A stretch of DNA of 64,000 bases, from NCBI GenBank assembly GCA_016716435.1, contig JADJWI010000001.1, positions 62,001-126,000 on the forward strand, in the 5' to 3' direction. How positions within the stretch are numbered: position 1 is the stretch's first letter; every line of letters begins with the position of its first letter. A program made the translations under genes and the position numbers. Positions 6,138-12,293 of this stretch are shown in pieces. Source of the stretch: Acidobacteriota bacterium. GTDB lineage: Bacteria > Acidobacteriota > Blastocatellia > Pyrinomonadales > Pyrinomonadaceae. The notes beneath the pieces were generated by a model. That model was given only the letters and a program-made list of their open reading frames with translations, searched no databases and was not told where the DNA came from.

Positions 6138-6668
6138 TTAGCTACGTGTTGCAACGCCGTGATACTGGAACGTGATCTCCCCATGAACTCCCCCGTCGAG
6201 AACAATCTTGGCCTTATCGATGTAAAGTACCGTCGGTAGAGCCGATTGCTTCGAGTAGAAGAGGAAGGCCATTACCGCAGTAGCAATGATCGGAGCCGGC
6301 CAAAACAAATAGCCGGTTTCGAACTGGAGCATCATTGCTACACCGGCCGCGAGCGAGCCGCAAAACAGCAAGATCGAGAACCCGCTCATCCATGACGCGA
6401 ACCTGTATCGGTTCCAGCATTGTCGGCACAACGGCAGGCCGAGAGTGTGATTCTTTGACGTGATTGCAAGGACTACCAGAGCGACCAGAGGGCCGAGAAG
6501 GAATGAAAGATATGCGACTGGTGAGATCTTGCTAAAAACTAACACCCGGTCGGAAACCTGTTCGGACGTCTGACACTTGATGCATAGGACGACTGGATCG
6601 TCGTTACCAAACGAGTACCGGACGTTCGTAGAACTGAGAGATTCATCGTGATTATTGAAATGTGGCAT
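6138..6668 (-). CDS. Unknown membrane protein inside the tRNA array
   Basis: A 176-residue protein on the strand opposite to the tRNAs, ending four bases from tRNA-Cys. The N-terminal soluble part holds VVLCIKCQTSEQV with a CxxC pair; a second cysteine pair lies in LPLCRQCWNRYR after the first membrane region, so a zinc ribbon-like unit is possible. Hydrophobic stretches lie at about 50-70, 92-112 and 118-138. It reads like a real protein (low in rare-codon-type runs, clean start), but I do not recognise a family. Its orientation means it has its own promoter in the 6670-6750 gap. Confidence 0.6.
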   Translation of the reverse strand: MPHFNNHDESLSSTNVRYSFGNDDPVVLCIKCQTSEQVSDRVLVFSKISPVAYLSFLLGPLVALVVLAITSKNHTLGLPLCRQCWNRYRFASWMSGFSILLFCGSLAAGVAMMLQFETGYLFWPAPIIATAVMAFLFYSKQSALPTVLYIDKAKIVLDGGVHGEITFQYHGVATRS

Positions 6669-6754
6669 TACGACTGGGTGAAAGGTGAGAACGTCTCGAA
6701 TTTCATTTTAAGCATTCGGACGCCATTAAACAACAATTTTTTACACGCCTATAT

Positions 6755-6831
6755 GTGGAACTTAGCTTAACCGACAAAGCACCTCACTGTGACTGAGGCA
6801 GATGCGGGTTCAAATCCCGCCGTTCCACCCA
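6755..6831 (+). tRNA. tRNA-His (anticodon GTG)
   Basis: Includes the extra G at -1 facing C73. Anticodon loop CTGTGAC (GTG), T-stem GCGGG/CCCGC, encoded CCA. The last acceptor pair (T7, C66) is mismatched. Confidence 0.92.
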
Positions 6832-6840
6832 ATACACCAA

Positions 6841-6916
6841 GGGACCGTGGCAGAAAGGCGTATGCACTTCCCTGTCGAGGAAGACGATGACGGTTCGAGT
6901 CCGTTCGGTCCCGCCA
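6841..6916 (+). tRNA. tRNA-Asp (anticodon GTC)
   Basis: Acceptor GGGACCG/CGGTCCC, anticodon stem CTTCC/GGAAG around CTGTCGA (GTC), T-loop TTCGAGT, discriminator G and encoded CCA. D-stem has three pairs. Confidence 0.92.
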
Positions 6917-6925
6917 AAATTTCGA

Positions 6926-7000
6926 GGACGTTTAGCTGAGACAGATCAGCGTCGGCGTGAAGAGCCGAAGAGCTTGGCGCGATACCAAGAGCGTCCACCA
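6926..7000 (+). tRNA. Divergent tRNA-Phe (anticodon GAA) with abnormal T-loop
   Basis: Acceptor GGACGTT/AGCGTCC, D-stem GCTG/CAGC, anticodon stem TCGGC/GCCGA around GTGAAGA (GAA), T-stem CTTGG/CCAAG and encoded CCA; all stems are perfect or wobble. The T-loop is CGCGATA instead of TTCxAxx, and the D-loop AGACAGAT lacks the GG pair that normally contacts the T-loop. Confidence 0.7.
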
Positions 7001-7028
7001 TTTCATTAGCCAAAAGGAGACAAGACCT

Positions 7029-7067
7029 ATGTTTACACTTATCAGCCGAATTACGCCGGTGACGTGA
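7029..7067 (+). CDS. Possible 12-residue leader peptide
   Basis: MFTLISRITPVT, preceded by AGGAG at 7015-7019 with a 9-nt spacing. Its stop lies in the left arm of an imperfect hairpin (about 7056-7112, GGTG paired with CACC and GCGAA with TTCGC). The next gene starts 84 bp later. The arrangement suggests translational control of that gene, but no codon bias for one amino acid is seen. Confidence 0.3.
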   Translation: MFTLISRITPVT

Positions 7068-7151
7068 ATGCGAAGCTTTTCCTAGTTCGCTGAATTCGCG
7101 TCGCCACCGAAGCACCCGTTTTTCAGCACTAGAACATTTGAGGAAAAGACA

Positions 7152-7496
7152 ATGCACAAGAAGTACCACATTCAGCGACGCGAGTTTCTGAACTTGAGGA
7201 CCGACATGCGGGCGTACATCATCGCGGTAGTCGAAGACGCCCGCGAGAAACACGTCTGTTGCAAAGGTTCCGATGATTACAACGAGATCGCTCTTCGAAT
7301 CGCTGATTGCAGCCAAGAGATAGAGCTTTACTTCGACCTCGAGACTTTTGAGGACCGGCAGAACAGCCTCCACAAGGTCCGACTGCTGGCTGAGGTGATC
7401 AACGAATTTCGTTCGGCTATCGAACGAGAGATCGAGGTCATCAACGCTCGCGACTCTGTTCACCGACACACTCGGGCAGCTTCGGCTGTCCACTAA
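7152..7496 (+). CDS. Small unknown charged protein inside the tRNA array
   Basis: A 114-residue, soluble, mostly helical protein rich in Arg, Glu and Asp, with two cysteines in HVCCKGSDDYNE. A good GAGGA ribosome binding site lies in front of the ATG. It has no membrane segment and I recognise no family. The pattern EIELYFDLETFEDRQNSLHK suggests coiled helices. The opposite-strand frame here (6810-7526) is a shadow that includes antisense tRNA sequence. It lies between tRNA-Phe and tRNA-Lys on their strand and is followed by a strong hairpin, so it could be co-transcribed with the tRNAs. Confidence 0.6.
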   Translation: MHKKYHIQRREFLNLRTDMRAYIIAVVEDAREKHVCCKGSDDYNEIALRIADCSQEIELYFDLETFEDRQNSLHKVRLLAEVINEFRSAIEREIEVINARDSVHRHTRAASAVH

Positions 7497-7512
7497 ATTC
7501 TCCCGCGGCGTC

Positions 7513-7543
7513 CCCGGCCGATTCACCCTCGGAATCGGCCGGG
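7513..7543 (+). terminator. Strong hairpin after the small protein gene
   Basis: CCCGGCCGATTC pairs perfectly with GAATCGGCCGGG around a 7-base loop. There is no T-run after it, so it may be a processing or stability hairpin instead of an intrinsic terminator. A second small hairpin GGCGGAA/TTCCGCC follows at about 7564. Confidence 0.45.
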
Positions 7544-7597
7544 TTGAGAATCAAAAATATTTCGGCGGAACTTTCCGCCATCAAGTCTCACCACCAC

Positions 7598-7706
7598 AAA
7601 CGCGGAGTGATGGACGATGCGAGGGCTGCCGAATGCAATTGCTTACCTTGGCCCGCAATGGGCCTGTTCGTCGGCAGCCTGCTGATGCATCATCCTCACC
7701 GCGTTT
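7598..7706 (+). ncRNA. Structured spacer in the tRNA array
   Basis: AAACGCGG (7598-7605) pairs with CCGCGTTT (7699-7706). Inside, GGCTGCCGA (7624-7632) pairs with TCGGCAGCC (7671-7679), enclosing GGCCC/GGGCC. The result is a long interrupted hairpin ending 24 bp before tRNA-Lys. No gene fits here. Confidence 0.4.
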
Positions 7707-7729
7707 GCCAACCAATTTTTTTCGGCCGC

Positions 7730-7806
7730 CCGCCGGTGGCCAAGCTGGTTAAGGCACTCGCCTTTTAAGCGAGGGAGCGTGAGTTCGAATCTCACCCGGC
7801 GGACCA
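7730..7806 (+). tRNA. tRNA-Lys (anticodon TTT)
   Basis: Acceptor CCGCCGG/CCGGCGG, anticodon stem CTCGC/GCGAG around CTTTTAA (TTT), T-loop TTCGAAT and encoded CCA. The D-arm (GGCCAAGCTGGTTAAGGC) looks like that of class II Ser/Leu tRNAs. Confidence 0.92.
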
Positions 7807-7810
7807 TTTT

Positions 7811-7885
7811 TGCGGTGTAGCTCAGCGGTAGAGCTCGGGGCTCATAATCCCGTGGCCGAAGGTTCGAATCCTTCCGCCGCAACCA
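7811..7885 (+). tRNA. tRNA-Met-type (anticodon CAT)
   Basis: Acceptor TGCGGTG/CGCCGCA, D-stem GCTC/GAGC, anticodon loop CTCATAA (CAT) and encoded CCA. The C11-G24 pair and the paired 1-72 position favour elongator Met; an Ile tRNA with lysidine cannot be excluded. Confidence 0.9.
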
Positions 7886-7892
7886 CTTTTGT

Positions 7893-7969
7893 TGACAGGT
7901 AACTCAGATGGTCAGAGTGCCGTTCTGTTAAATCGGAAGCCGCGGGTTCGAGTCCCGCCCTGTCAGCCA
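7893..7969 (+). tRNA. tRNA-Asn (anticodon GTT)
   Basis: Acceptor TGACAGG/CCTGTCA, D-stem ACTC/GAGT, anticodon loop CTGTTAA (GTT), T-loop TTCGAGT, discriminator G and encoded CCA. One T-T mismatch in the anticodon stem. Last gene of the array. Confidence 0.9.
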
Positions 7970-8013
7970 ATTCACTTGATGGGAAAAGAAAAGGAACCGA
8001 CGACCAGACCCAC

Positions 8014-8661
8014 TTAGATCTTTTCCTTTTCGATCTTCAGAGAGTTCACGATCTTTTTCGCGTCTGGTAATTCAACCCGTGCGGCGGTGACCTGCAGGAC
8101 AATTCGTTGTGATTTACCATTGAAGTAGCGTAAAGTTTGCCAGATCAAAATTATCTGGTCCTTGTTATCGAAATCTCGGATCTGTACCAAAGCTCCTCTT
8201 TGATCACCGATAGTATGATAGTCCGCATATTCCACCAGTGAGTTTTCCGCCTGCTGTCTTGTCTGATCGCCAATCAGGTCAACCGCAAGTAAATTTTCAG
8301 GTGTAGCGGATTCTGCGTCCATATCGGGTACTACCTTCGAAAAAGGCACGTTCCAATCTGTGACGGTAAGCTCAACGCTGGCGATCTTTGGTCCTTTTTT
8401 TGACGGAGCCGAACTCCAAGTCTTCGAATAAACGGTCCATGTGACTTCGCCGTTTTCCTGCAGAGACGAATCATCGCCCTCACTGGCTAGGTAAGCCGGC
8501 AACGAAATGCCGTCGATTCCCCATTTCTTAAGCTCAACCGCTTGCCATTGAGAAATTTCAGTGGCTTTCTTAGCTTCGGGGCCAGCACTGGGCGATTTCT
8601 GTCCACACGCAAAAGAGATCAAGAGCGCAAAAGCAAGCACAAGCATCATCATGCATTTCAT
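8014..8661 (-). CDS. Putative lipoprotein of unknown function
   Basis: A 215-residue protein with a lipoprotein signal: MKCMMMLVLAFALLISFAC then G, with lipid attachment expected on Cys19. The mature part is soluble and reads as an alpha/beta domain, with VAVDLIGDQ-like segments replaced here by LLAVDLIGDQTRQQAE and a C-terminal LQVTAARVELPDAKKIVNSL. Proteins of this general build (a secreted domain of about 190 residues that may bind or process a substrate in the envelope) are frequent in Acidobacteria, but I do not assign a function. It faces the tRNA array tail to tail and is divergent from rtcB. Confidence 0.75.
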   Translation of the reverse strand: MKCMMMLVLAFALLISFACGQKSPSAGPEAKKATEISQWQAVELKKWGIDGISLPAYLASEGDDSSLQENGEVTWTVYSKTWSSAPSKKGPKIASVELTVTDWNVPFSKVVPDMDAESATPENLLAVDLIGDQTRQQAENSLVEYADYHTIGDQRGALVQIRDFDNKDQIILIWQTLRYFNGKSQRIVLQVTAARVELPDAKKIVNSLKIEKEKI

Positions 8662-8783
8662 AAATTTTCACCTAGTTAAGAATGTCGTCAAGACATCGTA
8701 CACCAACTCTTTCGATTCCTCGATGTGATCGAATGACATCATTTAGTCTTTTTTCCTGATCTATAACCAAAAAAGGAGGACTT

Positions 8784-10037
8784 ATGCCATATAACAAACT
8801 AAATATCAGCGGGGCGAAGTCGGATGTTCTGTCGTGGGTAACCCACGGGATGACGTTCGAAGAGGAGAACATGCTCCGCAACGTTTCGCGTCTGCCGTGC
8901 CTTTATAAGCACGTGGCGCTAATGCCGGACGCCCATCTGGGCAAGGGTTCGATGGTCGGATCGGTCATCGCGACGAAGGACGCCGTGATCCCGGCGACGG
9001 TCGGTGTGGACATCGGCTGCGGGATGATGGCGGTGAAAACGCCTTTCAAGAGCGGCATTCTCGACCGAAAGATGGCGGAGTTTCGCCACGAGATCGAGCG
9101 TGCTATCCCAACTGGTTTCAACGCTTACAAGGAATCGGTCGACGAGGCCTCGCGCTGGGATGCGTGGGAAACATTTGACGATCTGCACAAAGGCGTGCAG
9201 GACCGCAAGCGTAAGGCGATGGTCCAGCTCGGGACTCTCGGCGGAGGTAACCACTTCATCGAGGTCTGTCTCGATACGGAGGACAACGTCTGGCTGATGC
9301 TGCATTCGGGTTCGCGAAACATCGGTAAAGAACTTGCCGAGCGTCACATCGCGACCGCGAAATCGCTGCATCGGCTGAACGAACTGCCGTCGCCTGACCT
9401 GGCTTACTTCATCCAGGGAACTGACGAGTTCAAAGCCTATTGGCACGACCTCGACTGGGCCCAGAAATACGCGATGAAGAACCGCGAGATCATGATGAAC
9501 CGCCTGCTGAAATCATTCAACCGAATGTTCGGTTGGAGCGCGGACACTCCTGTCCGCATGAGCGGCACTTCGTCGCGAACGGATGGTCTCGCCGGAGGAA
9601 TCGGCGATGCGGACAAGAGTGTCCGCGCTCCGTTCACGGTCAACTGCCATCACAACTACGTCGCTCAAGAGGAGCACTTCGGCGAGAAGGTTTACGTTAC
9701 CCGCAAGGGTGCGATAAATGCCGAAGACGGACGCTACGGTATTATCCCGGGCTCGATGGGAGCGAAATCGTTCATCATCAAAGGCCGTGGAAATCCGGAG
9801 TCGTTCAACTCTTGCTCGCACGGTGCGGGCCGTAAAATGTCCCGTACCAAGGCGAAGGCGAAGTACACGATCGATGATCTGAAAAAGCAGACGATGGGCG
9901 TCGAGTGCCGTAAGGACAAGGGCGTCGTCGACGAGATCCCCGGTGCCTATAAAGACATCGAGGAAGTCATGCGCGCGCAGCACGACCTCGTCGAGGTAGT
10001 CGCCGAGCTAAAGCAGGTCATCTGCGTCAAGGGGTAA
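8784..10037 (+). CDS. rtcB: RtcB-type RNA ligase with a translated repeat insertion
   Basis: A 417-residue GTP- and Mn-dependent RNA ligase that joins 2',3'-cyclic phosphate (or 3'-phosphate) ends to 5'-OH ends, as in tRNA splicing and repair of nuclease-cut RNA. Seen: LMPDAHLGKGSMVGSVIAT, the metal-binding Cys in VGVDIGCGMMAV, GGGNHFIEV, LMLHSGSRNIG, NCHHNYVAQEEHFG and the SCSHGAGR motif with the His (about residue 346) that is guanylated in the family. AAGGAGGA sits at a good distance from the start. Residues about 251-283 are an extra loop encoded by a 97-bp palindromic repeat (9535-9631) inserted just before NCHHNY; the frame stays open. It lies directly after the tRNA array, a sensible neighbour for an RNA-repair enzyme. 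Confidence 0.95.
   Translation: MPYNKLNISGAKSDVLSWVTHGMTFEEENMLRNVSRLPCLYKHVALMPDAHLGKGSMVGSVIATKDAVIPATVGVDIGCGMMAVKTPFKSGILDRKMAEFRHEIERAIPTGFNAYKESVDEASRWDAWETFDDLHKGVQDRKRKAMVQLGTLGGGNHFIEVCLDTEDNVWLMLHSGSRNIGKELAERHIATAKSLHRLNELPSPDLAYFIQGTDEFKAYWHDLDWAQKYAMKNREIMMNRLLKSFNRMFGWSADTPVRMSGTSSRTDGLAGGIGDADKSVRAPFTVNCHHNYVAQEEHFGEKVYVTRKGAINAEDGRYGIIPGSMGAKSFIIKGRGNPESFNSCSHGAGRKMSRTKAKAKYTIDDLKKQTMGVECRKDKGVVDEIPGAYKDIEEVMRAQHDLVEVVAELKQVICVKG
9535..9631. repeat. Palindromic repeat element inside rtcB
   Basis: GGAGCGCGGACACTC at 9535-9549 is repeated in perfect inverse at 9617-9631; the inverted arms extend to 25 bp with one mismatch. The 47 bp between them includes the central loop. The size and terminal inverted repeats resemble a REP/MITE-like unit. 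It is translated as SADTPVRMSG...DADKSVRAP, a string that recurs in predicted proteins of several phyla as I recall. Confidence 0.8.
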
Positions 10038-10066
10038 GTGGGAACTCCGCCGTTTGGAGTTCCCGC

Positions 10067-10399
10067 TTAAGCGGGCTTCTTTTGGCCAAGGGCAACTTGA
10101 GATGGGGATCCAGTATCTTCCAAGTACTCCTTCTCGCGAGCATTCCACGCAACATGCCCAACCCAATACCCGGCAAGCAACGTGATAATGATTTTACTTG
10201 TGATACCAGGGAGAGTTAGCGGGCCGCCGTAAGCGACATCTACCAGTATCAGAAGACTGGTGCTCGTGAGGCAAACCTTTAATGCTGATGCAATCACGAA
10301 GTACCGCTTTCCCTTTGACCGCTTCGTTGGCCACTCGTTGACGCGTCTGGCGGCTTTCTTTGATTGCCAACGTCGGTATTTTGCCTGGAGATTTGTCAT
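10067..10399 (-). CDS. Small two-TM membrane protein of unknown function
   Basis: A 110-residue protein with a very basic N-terminus (RRWQSKKAARRVNEWPTKRSKGKRY) followed by two hydrophobic segments at about 35-55 and 65-85. Positive-inside reasoning puts both ends in the cytoplasm. No family recognised. It converges on rtcB with a 29-bp gap in which GGGAACTCC and GGAGTTCCC form a hairpin that could stop transcription from both sides. Confidence 0.5.
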   Translation of the reverse strand: MTNLQAKYRRWQSKKAARRVNEWPTKRSKGKRYFVIASALKVCLTSTSLLILVDVAYGGPLTLPGITSKIIITLLAGYWVGHVAWNAREKEYLEDTGSPSQVALGQKKPA

Positions 10400-10525
10400 A
10401 GCATTGATTACAGCTTAGCATCGTTCTCAAAATCGGTTCAATAGATTTTTGATGCCACAACATGTCTGTTCCGCGGCCGGCGGGTACTACATCTGCTCGT
10501 TTCCAACGGCGACACCTCGTTGGCA

Positions 10526-10554
10526 AGGTTGGCCAGCTAAAGCTGGAACTCCAA
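10526..10554. repeat. Left copy of a 29-bp direct repeat flanking tRNA-Gly
   Basis: The copy is centred on the palindrome CCAGCTAAAGCTGG. A second copy with one mismatch lies at 10670-10698, on the other side of tRNA-Gly. The surrounding DNA (10440-10525) also reads like dispersed repeat material, and the whole 10400-10714 stretch contains no protein gene. Confidence 0.7.
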
Positions 10555-10561
10555 ACTGCAA

Positions 10562-10636
10562 GCGACGTTCGTTCAAGGGCCAGGCCTCCTGCCTTCCAAG
10601 CAGATGTCGCCGGTTCGACTCCGGCGCGGTGCTCCA
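10562..10636 (+). tRNA. Divergent tRNA-Gly (anticodon TCC)
   Basis: Anticodon loop CTTCCAA (TCC), T-stem GCCGG/CCGGC with loop TTCGACT, D-loop with GG, discriminator T and encoded CCA. Acceptor GCGACGT/GCGGTGC has one A-G mismatch, and the D-stem and anticodon stem each have one mismatch. It is still recognisable as a full cloverleaf of 75 nt but is weaker than a normal tRNA-Gly. Confidence 0.7.
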
Positions 10637-10669
10637 AGTTCTGTCGCAATCTGCAACGCTTGTCTGCCG

Positions 10670-10698
10670 AGGTTGGCCAGCTAAAGCTAGAACTCCAA
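10670..10698. repeat. Right copy of the 29-bp direct repeat flanking tRNA-Gly
   Basis: Matches 10526-10554 at 28 of 29 bases (CTGG changed to CTAG). It ends 17 bp from the stop of the next gene. Confidence 0.7.
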
Positions 10699-10714
10699 GC
10701 TCTGGCCTCCGACT

Positions 10715-11269
10715 TTATTTTGCGATGCTTTCGGCTTTTCTTTGAATCGCCGGGAGAAGGAGCAGGCGGATGGCTATTATGCCGAAGCGGGCCCATCGCC
10801 AGTAGCGTTTGAACTTGCGACGCGCTTCGTCGTCGGTGGCGACGGCGCGGACCTCGTGGGCGAAGAGGGTAACGTTCGGTTCGGCCTCGATGGTTTCGAG
10901 CGTCCATGCGATCTTGACCTGATCGGGTTCGTTACAGGCAGCAAAATCTTCGGGCGGGATCGCAGTAAATTTCACATCGCCGAACCACGGCTGGCAGACG
11001 GCACCGCAGATCAAAAGCCGGCCCGATTCTTCGACAAGCGTTCCCCACCCGAGTTTACGGGTCTCCTCGACGAGCCCCATCGAGTTGCGTTTGTCCTGTG
11101 TGCCGCCAAGAAGAAATTTGCGTGTATTGATGATCGTGCGAATCAGCCAGATCGATTGCATATCAAAGTCGTATGCCGTCTGCATCACGACCTCGGGCGG
11201 AGCCTTCACCCGCCGCTCAAATCTCTCGCGGACGTCGAACTCCGGAATGAAGTCGTCAATCGATGTCAT
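10715..11269 (-). CDS. Unknown protein, possibly SRPBCC fold
   Basis: A 184-residue protein. The opening part, FERRVKAPPEVVMQTAYDF, followed by a strand-rich middle (GWGTLVEESGRLLICGAVCQPW, then VKIAWTLETIEAEPNVTLFAHEVRAVATDDEARRKF) has the look of the START/SRPBCC lipid- or ligand-binding fold, where a beta sheet wraps a long C-terminal helix. The C-terminus (about 155-180) is helical and basic. This is an impression from pattern only. It is upstream of no clear partner; the next gene to its right on the same strand starts 26 bp away and may share a transcript. Confidence 0.6.
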   Translation of the reverse strand: MTSIDDFIPEFDVRERFERRVKAPPEVVMQTAYDFDMQSIWLIRTIINTRKFLLGGTQDKRNSMGLVEETRKLGWGTLVEESGRLLICGAVCQPWFGDVKFTAIPPEDFAACNEPDQVKIAWTLETIEAEPNVTLFAHEVRAVATDDEARRKFKRYWRWARFGIIAIRLLLLPAIQRKAESIAK

Positions 11270-11294
11270 CGCGAGTAATGTAGCACGAGCGAGG

Positions 11295-11654
11295 CTATGC
11301 GATCAGCGGTTGGCCGAGATGGACGAGCAGGCCGTTCACCGATTTTCTCGCAAGCGAACGCACGGCCGCAAAGGTTATTCCGCCTGATTCGAGAGCGATC
11401 TCGTTCGGCGTCATAAAGAGCGTGAGAAGTCGGTTGACAGGGTTGCTCTTTATCCACGCTTCGAGGTGGACGTCGCCTTCATCGGCCGAGATCTCGAGCA
11501 TCGTCGGCAGTACGATGAGGCCCGATCCGTGTCGGTAAACACGCTTATTGCCGGAGCTTTCGATCAGTTCGAAGCCCTCTTCACCAGCCCATCGTTCGAC
11601 CGAGGGCCAGATGTCTGTCGGGACGGAAAAATCGCGAATCGTTCGTGAATTCAT
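11295..11654 (-). CDS. Unknown 119-residue protein
   Basis: I place the start at the ATG at 11654 (MNSRTIRDFSVPTDIWPSV); the longer frame to 11765 adds an unconvincing basic stretch. The protein is soluble with alternating strands (RVYRHGSGLIVLPTMLEISAD, VHLEAWIKSNP) and ends with a helix and LVHLGQPLIA. I recognise no family. It is tightly spaced with the SRPBCC-like gene on the same strand. Confidence 0.55.
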   Translation of the reverse strand: MNSRTIRDFSVPTDIWPSVERWAGEEGFELIESSGNKRVYRHGSGLIVLPTMLEISADEGDVHLEAWIKSNPVNRLLTLFMTPNEIALESGGITFAAVRSLARKSVNGLLVHLGQPLIA

Positions 11655-11784
11655 CGTCTTAATAAATGTTGAGTTCCAGATAAATTCGTGGGAAAACAAT
11701 AAATTAAAACGACAAGCATCGGTTTGTCGAGCGCGGAACGACTTCCTTGACCGCTCAGACGGCAAAGAAAATTAAGCTGTCGCG

Positions 11785-12195
11785 TTAGGACATCTTGCCC
11801 GAAGTCGCCAGCTTTCCGGCGATCCACGCGGTCGGAATGTAGGCGAATATGAGGTCAACCGCCACAAACCAAAACGGCGCCGGGATGAACCACGCGGCAA
11901 GTATCCCGCCGAGCATCGTAAACGCACCAATGCCGAGTGCGATGTTCATTTTGTGGCTCACCGCAAGCGAGGCCGCGGCGAATGCTCCAACGAATGAACC
12001 AAGCGCATGAGCCGCAAACGGAACGACGAAGTGCCGGGCCTCCATTAACGGCATCGCAGCGGCAATTCCTTCGGCCGTCGTCATGTCGGCTCCGGGCGGT
12101 GGAGGAATAACCATCGGGCCAAACATGACGATGCCCGTATTCACCAACGCTCCGGCAACGATGCCGACGATAACCGCGAAGATATTTCGTACCAT
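11785..12195 (-). CDS. Small four-helix membrane protein
   Basis: A 136-residue protein with hydrophobic stretches at about 5-27, 55-77, 83-102 and 107-127, separated by short loops; the first loop is proline-rich (PPPPGADMTTAEG). The overall look, with AFAAHALGSFVGAFAAA and GAFTMLGGILAAWFIPAP, fits a small integral membrane protein of the kind often annotated as hypothetical in Acidobacteria and Bacteroidetes. No transport motif visible. Confidence 0.65.
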   Translation of the reverse strand: MVRNIFAVIVGIVAGALVNTGIVMFGPMVIPPPPGADMTTAEGIAAAMPLMEARHFVVPFAAHALGSFVGAFAAASLAVSHKMNIALGIGAFTMLGGILAAWFIPAPFWFVAVDLIFAYIPTAWIAGKLATSGKMS

Positions 12196-12293
12196 TGCGT
12201 TCGATCGCTCCTAAATAGTCTTTTGATCAGAATTGTTGTAGCAAATTTGTTAAATGTCTAATCGTCGCTTATGTCTATTCGAGCTCTTCGCTT

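Noticed and set aside
5576..6175. 199-residue plus-strand frame across tRNAs
   Set aside because: Made of tRNA and spacer sequence read as protein.
6810..7526. 238-residue minus-strand frame over tRNA-His, Asp and Phe
   Set aside because: It includes antisense tRNA sequence and overlaps the better supported small plus-strand gene with a clear ribosome site; no protein-like pattern of its own.
10194..10907. 237-residue minus-strand frame with RAGVEPATSAWKAGG
   Set aside because: That string is the common false translation of antisense tRNA-Gly and neighbouring repeats.
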